The notes under the pieces: model-generated
What the model saw: the letters and a program-made list of their open reading frames with translations, nothing else
Told to the model about the DNA's origin: nothing
Database searches by the model: none
Part shown: positions 17,464-25,398 of the stretch, in pieces
Layout: each line of letters begins with the position of its first letter
Numbering within the stretch: position 1 is the first letter of the stretch
Source of the DNA: Arenicellaceae bacterium
Lineage (GTDB): Bacteria > Pseudomonadota > Gammaproteobacteria > Arenicellales > Arenicellaceae
Assembly (NCBI GenBank): GCA_029246505.1
Contig: JAQWNC010000006.1
Coordinates: 62,001-126,000, forward strand
Length of the DNA: 64,000 bases
Direction of reading: 5' to 3'
Translations under genes and position numbers: made by a program

Positions 17464-18822
17464 TTATCCTAGTGATGCGGGTCCTGTTTTCCCAGACCGC
17501 GTAACGCGTTCCATATAATACATTATAATGGCCGCCACCAGCGCAGGGGTAGCAATCACATAAAACAGTTCCTTAACATCGAGGCCTACCTTCAGCAGCA
17601 TCCCTGCATAGAGGGGACCGCAAATCGCACCAAAGCGGCCCCAACCCACGACAGCCGCGACACCAGTTGAACGGATGGCGACTGGGTAAAAGTTTGACGA
17701 TAGGGGGTTGGACATCGCTTGCCCAGCCGTCACACAGTAGCCCGCACCAAACACAACTACCGCGCCAAGAATCAGGTTTTGAGTTGACAGACCAATAAGT
17801 GCGGTGAATGCCGCCGCGCCCACATAATTTGTGGCGATGATGCGTAGCGGGCGCGTACTTTTATCTGAAAAGTATCCGGTCGAAACCGCACCGATCATGC
17901 TACCCGCGTTAAAGACGACGGAAGAAGCTATAGCGATGCGTAGGCTATGGCCGGCCTGGGTGAGTAGGGTAGGCAGCCATACACTGATAAAATAGATTAT
18001 CAGCAAATTGATATAGGATATAAGCCAAAGCGCCAGGGTTCCTTGTGTCCGACGGGCCGCAAACAGGTGCCTAAGGGCGACTCCCTGTGCATTGTGTTCT
18101 GTCTTCGGTAAAACGAACTCGTCGTTCGCGGAGAGCTTCTCGGCCGACGCGATTCGGTTCAGGTAGGCGGCAATCTTTGCGTTACTCTCCTTTCCCTTCG
18201 TAATAAGAAAGGGGATCGATTCTGGCAAGTACCTCATCAAGAATATTGACAGCAGGATTGGCAAAACGCCGCCGAACGCGAAGACCGAGCGCCAGCCGAA
18301 AAAAGTGATGAGCTCCGCGCTAATGAGGCCGCCAAGAACACCACCGAGCGGGAAACCCGCAAACATCACGACGACCATGAGGTACTTGCGCCGTTTCGGT
18401 GAGTACTCGGTGGTCAGGGCGACGATGTTTGGCATTGCGCCGCCTAATCCCAGGCCGGTGAGAAATCGTAATATCATGAGCTGATCAACGGTTTGGGAGA
18501 ACGCCGTTAGCAACGAGAACAAACCAAAAATGAATGTCGAGGCGACAATTACAGTCTTTCGACCGTAGCGGTCGCCGAGTGCGCCGATTAGCGTGGCGCC
18601 GACGAGCAAGCCGATTAGCGCAGCGGAAAATACCGGTCCGAGATCAGGCATTGCGATGCCGAATTCGAGGCTGAGCGCAGGGCCGACAAATCCAATCGCA
18701 AAAGTATCGAAGCCGTCGAGCAGTGCAACGGCGCTACAGGATGCGACGATCACAATCTGGAACCGACTCAGCGGCTCGCTGTTGATTACGTCTGCCGGGC
18801 GGACTTGTCGAGCATCAGCCAT
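17464..18822 (-). CDS. MFS transporter, AAHS family (second copy)
   Basis: 452-aa 12-helix carrier of the aromatic acid:H+ symporter family, with D-G-F-D-T-F-A-I-G-F-V in TM1 and G-D-R-Y-G-R-K-T in the loop after TM2. It is clearly related to, but distinct from, the carrier at 10753. It is the first gene of the operon with the alpha/beta hydrolase and VOC enzyme. The duplicated 105-bp control element ends 64 bp upstream of its start, with the conserved TATACT box 69-74 bp from the ATG. Two different AAHS carriers in one locus suggest two ring-acid substrates or a substrate/intermediate pair. Confidence 0.9.
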   Translation of the reverse strand: MADARQVRPADVINSEPLSRFQIVIVASCSAVALLDGFDTFAIGFVGPALSLEFGIAMPDLGPVFSAALIGLLVGATLIGALGDRYGRKTVIVASTFIFGLFSLLTAFSQTVDQLMILRFLTGLGLGGAMPNIVALTTEYSPKRRKYLMVVVMFAGFPLGGVLGGLISAELITFFGWRSVFAFGGVLPILLSIFLMRYLPESIPFLITKGKESNAKIAAYLNRIASAEKLSANDEFVLPKTEHNAQGVALRHLFAARRTQGTLALWLISYINLLIIYFISVWLPTLLTQAGHSLRIAIASSVVFNAGSMIGAVSTGYFSDKSTRPLRIIATNYVGAAAFTALIGLSTQNLILGAVVVFGAGYCVTAGQAMSNPLSSNFYPVAIRSTGVAAVVGWGRFGAICGPLYAGMLLKVGLDVKELFYVIATPALVAAIIMYYMERVTRSGKTGPASLG

Positions 18823-18886
18823 TTAATTTCTCATTCGTCTGTCAGGCTGCCCCAAGTGCCATGGCAAATCGCTGGCGTTCTCGAAG

Positions 18887-18992
18887 TCGGAGTATAGGAA
18901 GCATAAACCCCCTGTTTCCCTAAATCAATAAATATAAGCCAGCCCAAAAACGCCGTCACTTCCTTTGAAAATAGCCTCAACCAGGCGAAATC
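18887..18992 (-). promoter_or_regulatory. 105-bp conserved upstream element, copy 2
   Basis: Opposite-strand copy of the element at 9451-9555. The longest unbroken identical block, from TGGTTGAGG through GGAAGTGACG, is 30 nt; the downstream end has the conserved TATACT (18891-18896). Both copies lie upstream of, and point towards, the next gene; here the MFS - hydrolase - VOC operon. Weak -35 similarity suggests an activator-dependent promoter. The remaining intergenic sequence to 19116 shows no gene. Confidence 0.6.
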
Positions 18993-19116
18993 TACCTACC
19001 TCTACGAGTAGTAAACATGGCATACCGGCACATTATCTCTAGCATTACGAATAACCGCTTTGAGTTGCGATTTCAACCGGTCATTCGAGTCAAATCGAGT
19101 TTTACACGCGATAGGG

Positions 19117-20907
19117 TTAGATAGCTAATACCTGTAACGGCCAAAAATAGAGAATAGCGGGTACTGACACCGCCACCACCAATATTTCCAGTGGCAGACC
19201 CATACGCCAGTAATCACCAAAACGATAACCTCCTGGCCCCATGATAATTGTATTGTTCTTGTGCCCGATCGGGGTTAAGAACGCACAAGAGGCGGCGACC
19301 GAAACACCCATCAAAAATGGATCGGGCGCAACGCCGATAGCGTTTGCAACATCGACGCCAATCGGCGCGGCTATCAGTACAGTTGCGACATTGTTGAGAA
19401 AATCAGACAGCGTCATGGTGACCATGACTAATACGGTAAGGATCGCCCAGTGTGGCCAGCCTTTTGTTTGCGACACGATCAGCTGGGCTATAAGTTGAGT
19501 ACCGCCAGAATTTTCCAGTGCAATTCCCAGTGGAATTAACGAAGCCAATAGCACTATTACCTTCCACTCCACGCTTTCGTATACCTCAAGTCCAGAAACA
19601 ATACCCATTAGCACAAATACAATCACACATCCCGCAAGCGCTATCGGTAGGTACACCAGACCGCTGGCTGATAAAGCAATAGCACCGGAGAAAAGACCGA
19701 TCGCTAAACTCGCTTTTTTGCGCTGAATAACAGCATATTTCCGATCTTCCAGTGGTAGCACGCCGAGCCAGTCAATCACTTCTTCAAGACGTTCCGGGCC
19801 GCCAAGCAATAACAGCACATCACCTGGCTTGATGATGAGCTTGCGCACACGATCACGAAACCGTCTGCCCTGCCTGGACACACCCAATAACGTTATGCCA
19901 TGCCGCGTAAGTAAACGCAGATCGTGGCTACAGCGTCCGGTGATTCTAGAACTCTCGGCTACTATCGTCTCGGTTAGGACTAACGACGGGCTGGTCAGTC
20001 CTATCTGGTATTTTTCCTCACCGGCAAAACTCAATTCAGCAGACCCAAAAAAAGCTTCGACAGATTTTGGATTACCTTCGACAACTAAATGGTCGCTTTT
20101 GCTAATCTCTTCATAGCGCGCGAATCCAGGCAATCGCTTTCCTTGACGAACCAGCCCGAGGACCAAAACATCATGCTCCTTTGCCAACGGCGATAAATCG
20201 GTCACACGCAGGCCGATAGATTTAGAACCTTCACTCATTTGCGCTTCGACAACAAAATTTTCGATATCGTCGCTAGTTCTAATACGTTTGGCTCGCTCGT
20301 GTGCTGGAATTAAGCGCCAACCAATCAAAGCAACAAAAATAATACCAGCCAATGCAACACACAAACCAACAGGAGCAAAATCAAACATACTGAAGCTTTC
20401 ACCCAAGGCCCGTTCTCGATATTGGGCGATAACAATATTCGGTGGCGTGCCTATCAAAGTAATCATACCCCCGAGAATAGTAGCGAAGGAAAGCGGCATT
20501 AAACTCAGGGATGCCGAACGCTTTGCCTTTTCTGCAGCCTCCATATCCAACGACATCAGCAACGCCAATGCGGCAACATTATTAATCACCGCCGATAATG
20601 CAGCACCAATAATCGACATGATGCCAATGTGCATAGGTAAGGGCCGAGTTGATGAAAGCACCACACCGGCAATCATTTCGACAGCACCAGCGTTTAAGAG
20701 TCCCCGCGAGAGAACTAGAACCAGGGCGATAATAACAACCGCCGGATGACCAAATCCTGAAAAGGCCTCGTCTGGGGTAATAAATCCACTAATAGCGGCG
20801 ATTACCAACGCACTGAAAGCCACCAGGTCGTAGCGAATCCTGCCCCAGATCAACAGTACAAAAACTGAGCCGAACAAGGTGAAAAGAAAGATTTGGTCGC
20901 TAGTCAT
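19117..20907 (-). CDS. SLC13-family permease with two RCK_C domains
   Basis: 596-aa inner-membrane carrier of the divalent anion:sodium symporter (SLC13/CitT-like) group. Helices occupy about residues 1-200 and 395-596; the soluble middle (about 205-385) holds two TrkA-C/RCK_C domains, the second ending near P-G-D-V-L-L-L-L-G-G. N-N-V-A occurs in both helical halves (V-I-N-N-V-A-A and F-L-N-N-V-A-T), the repeated SLC13 signature, and T-P-I-G-H-K-N-N-T precedes the last helices. Relatives transport sulfate, dicarboxylates or other anions, and RCK_C domains usually sense small ligands. Sulfate would fit the sulfatase genes upstream, but this is context only. Confidence 0.9.
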   Translation of the reverse strand: MTSDQIFLFTLFGSVFVLLIWGRIRYDLVAFSALVIAAISGFITPDEAFSGFGHPAVVIIALVLVLSRGLLNAGAVEMIAGVVLSSTRPLPMHIGIMSIIGAALSAVINNVAALALLMSLDMEAAEKAKRSASLSLMPLSFATILGGMITLIGTPPNIVIAQYRERALGESFSMFDFAPVGLCVALAGIIFVALIGWRLIPAHERAKRIRTSDDIENFVVEAQMSEGSKSIGLRVTDLSPLAKEHDVLVLGLVRQGKRLPGFARYEEISKSDHLVVEGNPKSVEAFFGSAELSFAGEEKYQIGLTSPSLVLTETIVAESSRITGRCSHDLRLLTRHGITLLGVSRQGRRFRDRVRKLIIKPGDVLLLLGGPERLEEVIDWLGVLPLEDRKYAVIQRKKASLAIGLFSGAIALSASGLVYLPIALAGCVIVFVLMGIVSGLEVYESVEWKVIVLLASLIPLGIALENSGGTQLIAQLIVSQTKGWPHWAILTVLVMVTMTLSDFLNNVATVLIAAPIGVDVANAIGVAPDPFLMGVSVAASCAFLTPIGHKNNTIIMGPGGYRFGDYWRMGLPLEILVVAVSVPAILYFWPLQVLAI

Positions 20908-21138
20908 TGATTCTTAAAACCGACTTCTAGCAAGCTTCTATAAAATCAGATTTAACAAGAACCTGATAATGAAAATTATTCTGCTTCATAATTATTAATG
21001 CTCTACCGATGACTAATGCTATGTTCTATATTTCTTTTCACTCGTTTACGGCCTTGTCAGAAGAAAACAACGCCAGCTTGAACATCCTAGGCTCTAATCA
21101 TATTTCTAAGATTTTTGTATATCAGTCATTCTGGAGTT
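20908..21138. other. Intergenic region, no gene seen
   Basis: Upstream region of the SLC13 permease gene. It is AT-rich with no open frame that resembles a protein. It should contain the permease promoter, but I cannot single out a convincing box. Beyond it lie a repeat (21139-21184) and a coding remnant (21220-21348). Confidence 0.4.
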
Positions 21139-21184
21139 GCAAGCGCATATTGGTTCATTGAGCATAGCCTGAATGGATTAAGCG
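21139..21184 (+). repeat. 46-nt direct repeat, copy A
   Basis: Matches 22337-22382 in the same orientation with 8 mismatches in 46 nt, mostly transitions. This copy is also part of a long-armed inverted repeat: TGGTTCATTGAGC pairs with GCTTAATGAACCA (21151-21195). Together with copy B it brackets the secreted cupin gene. It may be a decayed repetitive hairpin element or flanks of an old insertion. Confidence 0.45.
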
Positions 21185-21219
21185 CTTAATGAACCAGTAC
21201 AGATAATAAAATAAAACTT

Positions 21220-21348
21220 TTAGCGAGCATCATCCCCGTACTCCTTGGCAATTATTTGTTCGAATCTCCCGGCCAAAGGTTTATAAAGCGCTCGTATGAG
21301 CTGGCACGAGTCCCTGAACGTATCGAAATCAAGCAATTGGGAGCCTAT
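21220..21348 (-). pseudogene. Possible C-terminal coding remnant
   Basis: On the minus strand a frame opens after a stop at 21349-21351 and runs 42 codons to a TAA at 21220. The residues look protein-like (L-L-D-F-D-T-F-R-D-S-C-Q-L-I-R, then K-E-Y-G-D-D-A-R) but there is no start codon or ribosome-binding site, and the family is not recognised. It reads as the tail of a lost gene just downstream of the cupin. Confidence 0.3.
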
Positions 21349-21374
21349 TCACGGATACGCTCCTGACACATTAT

Positions 21375-21845
21375 TCACTCGACCAAATGAAAGTCTGACA
21401 TGACCGGGGGGTTAGTAAAAAATTCAATGTACCGAAACCCTTCCTGAGAACGATTGATGGTCTGATGCTTTGTTTGGGGTGGAACAATAATGATATTACC
21501 AGCTGTAAAAAGAAATTCTTCTCCCTCCATAACTTGAATAGCTTCACCGGATATTGCCATTATCACCGACTCTCTTGCCTCGTGATAATGGTAAGGAACC
21601 TTGCTATCTGCAGGCAAAATTGCAAATAGCCCACCGAGGTCATTTATGCCTAGTTCGTCTGTTAATATATCGGCTCGGTGAAATTCGCCCGGCGTTGGGT
21701 TTTCCTTGTTTACATACTCATCAACATTGAATGACATCAAAGTAAATTCAGCTGACCACACGTCAAGCGGTAAAAGCGCAACACAGACATATAGTGCGAT
21801 CGATCGGGAAATTTTTTCGTAGTTTAGGTTTTTATTAATCAGCAT
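21375..21845 (-). CDS. Secreted single-domain cupin
   Basis: 156-aa protein with a signal peptide (about residues 10-31, ending V-W-S-A-E) and one cupin domain. The start at 21845 is preferred over a longer in-frame ORF because CGGAGC lies 7 nt upstream and the signal peptide follows. Cupin ligands are intact: Y-H-Y-H-E-A-R-E in motif 1 and Q-T-K-H-Q in motif 2. Periplasmic cupins of this size may bind metal or small ligands; no reaction can be assigned. It is a lone gene between two direct repeats, with a long upstream region. Confidence 0.82.
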   Translation of the reverse strand: MLINKNLNYEKISRSIALYVCVALLPLDVWSAEFTLMSFNVDEYVNKENPTPGEFHRADILTDELGINDLGGLFAILPADSKVPYHYHEARESVIMAISGEAIQVMEGEEFLFTAGNIIIVPPQTKHQTINRSQEGFRYIEFFTNPPVMSDFHLVE

Positions 21846-22336
21846 AAATAGCTCCGGATATCCTAGTAACTTTATAAACAGTAGTTTGGCTAATTTAAAG
21901 TGCACTGTATACGATTTTTTTCCTAACCGTACTCTGCGGGTAGTCTGCTCAAGCCGAAAGAACGAATAGGTAGGGATGGAGCGGCAGTTAGAGCAGCTGT
22001 CTGTGCTGGAAACTTTCACATCCGGTATCACAAGCATACTTCCCAAGAACGAATAGTATTAGCCGCTAGTAGGGATTGGATCATCTGCTATTTATTCTAT
22101 CTTCACTGTTTATTGCAGGCACAAAATAGCGAATTTTACTGCCATTACAGGGTTCACATTTGCACATACACGCACTCCGGCCCTTATCTGTTTATTATCG
22201 ACTTTGAAATAAGTCAGATAATATTTATCGTGATCGTACTTTTGGTGAACTATATTTTACGAGGGTAATTGGTTTTCTCCTAGTGACTTACACTGAAACC
22301 GTACCCAAAGTAGTCGTTGTATAAGCGATAGGAATA
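21846..22336. other. Long intergenic region upstream of cupin
   Basis: This stretch holds the promoter side of the secreted cupin gene. An open minus-strand frame extends the cupin ORF upstream to 22046, but it has no ribosome-binding site and would bury the signal peptide. I see no other gene-like frame, RNA gene or strong hairpin. Confidence 0.4.
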
Positions 22337-22382
22337 GCAAGCGCTTACTGCTTCATCGAGCGCAGCTTGAATGGGTTAAGCG
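22337..22382 (+). repeat. 46-nt direct repeat, copy B
   Basis: Partner of 21139-21184, same orientation, 1,198 bp away. Starts GCAAGCGC and ends GGTTAAGCG. The inner CGCTTA and TAAGCG can pair. No flanking target duplication or transposase was found. Confidence 0.45.
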
Positions 22383-22527
22383 TATGATCACGCTGAATGG
22401 GCAATACAATTAGATCTTTAATAAGTATCACACACCCTGCCCTTCGAGAAATTTTGGCTCGGATACTCCTCTAGAATGCTATGAGTACCGAATGCTAATG
22501 ATATTCCTATTATAAAAATCAGCTCCA

Positions 22528-22562
22528 ACAAAAAACGGCGTGCACTGTTAGTACATGCCGTT
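22528..22562 (-). terminator. Rho-independent terminator after MFS gene
   Basis: On the minus strand, AACGGCATGTACT pairs with AGTGCACGCCGTT (13 bp, two G-U wobbles) around a 3-nt loop and is followed by TTTTTTG. It starts 21 bp after the stop of the MFS gene that ends at 22584 and should terminate that transcript. Confidence 0.8.
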
Positions 22563-22583
22563 AATTATTACAGAAGTATCGCT

Positions 22584-23825
22584 TTACTTAGACATGTCTT
22601 CCGTTCTAAGGCCTAAAGCGAGAAAAGCAACAATCATAGAAAGCAGTGAGATTTGAACTTGACCTGCAAATTCCCAGCTCCAGTTGTCGACCAGCAAACC
22701 CATCGAGTACCCACCTAATGCGGCACCGCCATAGACGCTGGTGACAAACATGCCAGAACCTTTACCAGTGAGGCTGCGTTTAAGTGACTTAACGTGACCG
22801 CCCGCGAGATTAGTGTAGACGATTGCAGCGCCGAAAACACCGACAAGGGTTGCCAATACTTTATAGATTAATACGCTAAGATCTGTCTTAAAAAGAAATA
22901 AGGTCACTATCGCAAGCGCAAGCGCACAGATAAAGATAACTGATTTCTGCGAGTATTTATCACCCAGCTTGCCGCCATAGTAGGAAGTCAGCCCGCCAAC
23001 GCCAAACCACAACATTACCCCGCCCACATCTGCAGCTGATAACTCCAGCACCTCACGCATGTAAGAAGGATAAGTGCCTAGAAATCCATAAACTACCATC
23101 CCGTATAAAGCGCTCATGATCGATAGAAGGATCGAGTTGTGATTCTTCAGCGTATCCGCTCCACCACTGTCAACCACATGCTTGGCAGCAGGCTTAACCT
23201 CACTGAACCACGGGCGCACCATAATCGCTATGAGAATCGCAAAACCAATACCAATAAAGCCGAAGATCAGCATCGGCGCTTCCCAACTGCCTAAAGCAGT
23301 TCGTAACTCACCGATGATCCAATGACCAAACAATGAACCTAGTCCAAAGCTAAGGTTGACGAGACCCAATGCTGCAACTCGATTCGCGGAAAAATAGCTG
23401 GTTGACAGCGCGAACATACTAGTCGCTGTAAAAGACATACCTACACCTTGCAGGACAATAAACACAAACATAGTCCAGAAACCGGTGGCTTCTGTGAAGG
23501 CTAAGGTTGCAACTGAGAGCAATATCAGGCCTGTAAGCAGAACCGCCTTTCTTGAATATCGCTGAATAAGTGCGGCGGCCGGTAATCCCCCAATACCAAG
23601 ACCAAGGGTAAACATGGTGGTAAGCGCAAACATATTAGGTATCGAGAGATTAAGTGCTCCTCGAATATCGGTAGCGAGCATACTGACGAGGAAGCGATCT
23701 CCCACCGCCACTACATAAGTTATAAGCAGCAGGCCAAACATGGCGTATGCGATTTTCTGCGACCCTGACCCAGGGTTAGCTGCGTCTCTTTCGGCTCGTT
23801 CTGTCATTTGTTTTGGTCCGCTCAT
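22584..23825 (-). CDS. MFS transporter, hexuronate/organic-acid-like
   Basis: 413-aa major facilitator with 12 predicted helices, starting after a cytosolic charged tail (about 25 residues). TM1 has Y-V-V-A-V-G-D-R-F-L, and the first long loop R-Y-S-R-K-A. The D-R in TM1 and overall pattern resemble ACS/spinster-type organic anion carriers, not the AAHS group. It is downstream of and co-oriented with the M24 and MocA-like genes (281 bp gap), so it may import the substrate they process. Strong terminator follows at 22528-22562. Confidence 0.88.
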   Translation of the reverse strand: MSGPKQMTERAERDAANPGSGSQKIAYAMFGLLLITYVVAVGDRFLVSMLATDIRGALNLSIPNMFALTTMFTLGLGIGGLPAAALIQRYSRKAVLLTGLILLSVATLAFTEATGFWTMFVFIVLQGVGMSFTATSMFALSTSYFSANRVAALGLVNLSFGLGSLFGHWIIGELRTALGSWEAPMLIFGFIGIGFAILIAIMVRPWFSEVKPAAKHVVDSGGADTLKNHNSILLSIMSALYGMVVYGFLGTYPSYMREVLELSAADVGGVMLWFGVGGLTSYYGGKLGDKYSQKSVIFICALALAIVTLFLFKTDLSVLIYKVLATLVGVFGAAIVYTNLAGGHVKSLKRSLTGKGSGMFVTSVYGGAALGGYSMGLLVDNWSWEFAGQVQISLLSMIVAFLALGLRTEDMSK

Positions 23826-24106
23826 TTTAATATTTCTCCTCTCTATTGAGATTTGTTCAAATAATTATTACACCGCATGTACCTTATTAACTTACATTTA
23901 TCTAAATACCCATGCACAACATCAATTTTATCGATCATCATAATGCTTTTTACTTCCCAGCACATCAATCTTTAGCCCAAAAAATCCTTTATAAGAATGG
24001 GCCGTGAGACAAAAAAGCACCCAAGTTTCAGGTAACAAAACCCGGCAGCCTATATTATTAAATTCCGCTCTTTAATAGGGATAACCTTGAATCTATAGCT
24101 AATCTC

Positions 24107-25357
24107 TTACATATAAGGCATTCCGCAACCGATAATTCTATCAGTAGGGAACTTAGTGATTATTTCAATACCAGTATCAGTTACAACAACTTCGTCTTCT
24201 AGACGGACACCATCGTGACCATCTTCAGACCCGGCATAAGTTTCCAAGGCGAATACCATACCTGGCTCAATTTCGACCGGGTGTGCAATACTATAAGCGC
24301 GGGAAATAATTGGGAACTCCCACAAGCCTACGCCGATGCCATGACCATACTGCAGCCCAAAAATCTCGTGCTCGTTTAGCGCACCCATTTGGCGGTAATC
24401 AGGCCATCTGGTGACTACGTCTGCTGTCGTAGCACCCGGCTTAACAGCTTCAATACCACCGAGTTGAATTTCAAGACAGCGCGCATGCACTTCCTTCTGT
24501 TGCTTGGTGGGTTCACCACAAGTAAAGCAACGATACACACAGGTGTGGTAGCCGTTATACAAACACACAACATCCATAAATATCACATCACCCGGTTGGA
24601 TCAATCGATCTGAACTCAAGTGGGGATGAGGATTGGTACGATTACCTGATGTTACTTGAACATTATGAATCCATTGGGCTCCGAGACGATGCATTTCATG
24701 AGAAGCAACAGCTTGTAGATCATTCTCTTTTGCACCTGGACGAATTTCCATAGCAATTCGATGAAAAGCTGCGTCAACAATTGCTGCCGCGTGTTTTAGA
24801 ATCATGATTTCATCTTCGTTTTTGATCGAACGAGCATGCTGCATAACGCCCTGACCATCAGCTAGGGTATAACCACCGGCCTGCATCGCAAGAATGATTT
24901 GTGACTCCACTACGTCAACGCCGATTTTGATTTTCTTCTTATCTAGACCGTAATTATCTAACACCATATCGAGGTCTTTTAAGAATGCTTGGTGACATTC
25001 CCAATCCATTGGCAAAGCACCAAACATGGTGCCATGCGCTGGAAAGGTATAATCAGCAATCCACGGGCAATGAATCTTTTCATTAGCCACTTCTGAACCA
25101 AAACCAAAAATATGCGGTGGTCCGTTACGAGGAATAATCGCGTAACGGCCCATATTATCAATTTCCGGTGAGCACACCGCAGTAGACGTTGAATAGCGTT
25201 TATTACCTGTATCAAACAACAACAAACATTCAATATCAAATACGTCCATATACTTCTTAATACGATCTACTCGATACTCACGCATACGATTCATATCTAT
25301 GCGTTGTTCATAGTCGACCTGCATCATGCCTTGCGTGCCGCGTCTTACATTTACCAT
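24107..25357 (-). CDS. M24 peptidase-fold (creatinase/prolidase) protein, Cys in metal site
   Basis: 416-aa protein with a creatinase-like N-terminal domain (to about 170) and a pita-bread M24 domain. Expected ligand positions are Asp262 (F-M-D-V-V), residue 273, His339 (Y-G-H-G-I-G), Glu372 (A-L-E-T) and Glu388 (R-L-E-D-E). Residue 273, normally Asp and 11 residues after the first, is Cys (H-T-C-V-Y-R). M24 members include aminopeptidases, creatinase, ectoine hydrolase and the DMSP lyase DddP; sequence around S-G-N-R-T-N-P-H is reminiscent of the non-peptidase branch. Metal-free or altered activity is possible. AGGAG precedes the start; it follows the Gfo/Idh/MocA gene by 41 bp. Confidence 0.85.
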   Translation of the reverse strand: MVNVRRGTQGMMQVDYEQRIDMNRMREYRVDRIKKYMDVFDIECLLLFDTGNKRYSTSTAVCSPEIDNMGRYAIIPRNGPPHIFGFGSEVANEKIHCPWIADYTFPAHGTMFGALPMDWECHQAFLKDLDMVLDNYGLDKKKIKIGVDVVESQIILAMQAGGYTLADGQGVMQHARSIKNEDEIMILKHAAAIVDAAFHRIAMEIRPGAKENDLQAVASHEMHRLGAQWIHNVQVTSGNRTNPHPHLSSDRLIQPGDVIFMDVVCLYNGYHTCVYRCFTCGEPTKQQKEVHARCLEIQLGGIEAVKPGATTADVVTRWPDYRQMGALNEHEIFGLQYGHGIGVGLWEFPIISRAYSIAHPVEIEPGMVFALETYAGSEDGHDGVRLEDEVVVTDTGIEIITKFPTDRIIGCGMPYM

Positions 25358-25398
25358 TATTTTTTTACTCCTAAATACAGATTACTAGAATTCGTTAA

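Noticed and set aside
2655-20955. Recurring AAATC(T/A)GATTT at 2655, 3924 and 20945
   Set aside because: Short and AT-rich; three occurrences in unrelated positions are compatible with chance.
24107-25357. DMSP lyase DddP
   Set aside because: Same M24 fold, but the N-terminus differs, the second Asp ligand is Cys and no DMSP-related gene is adjacent; only the superfamily is supported.
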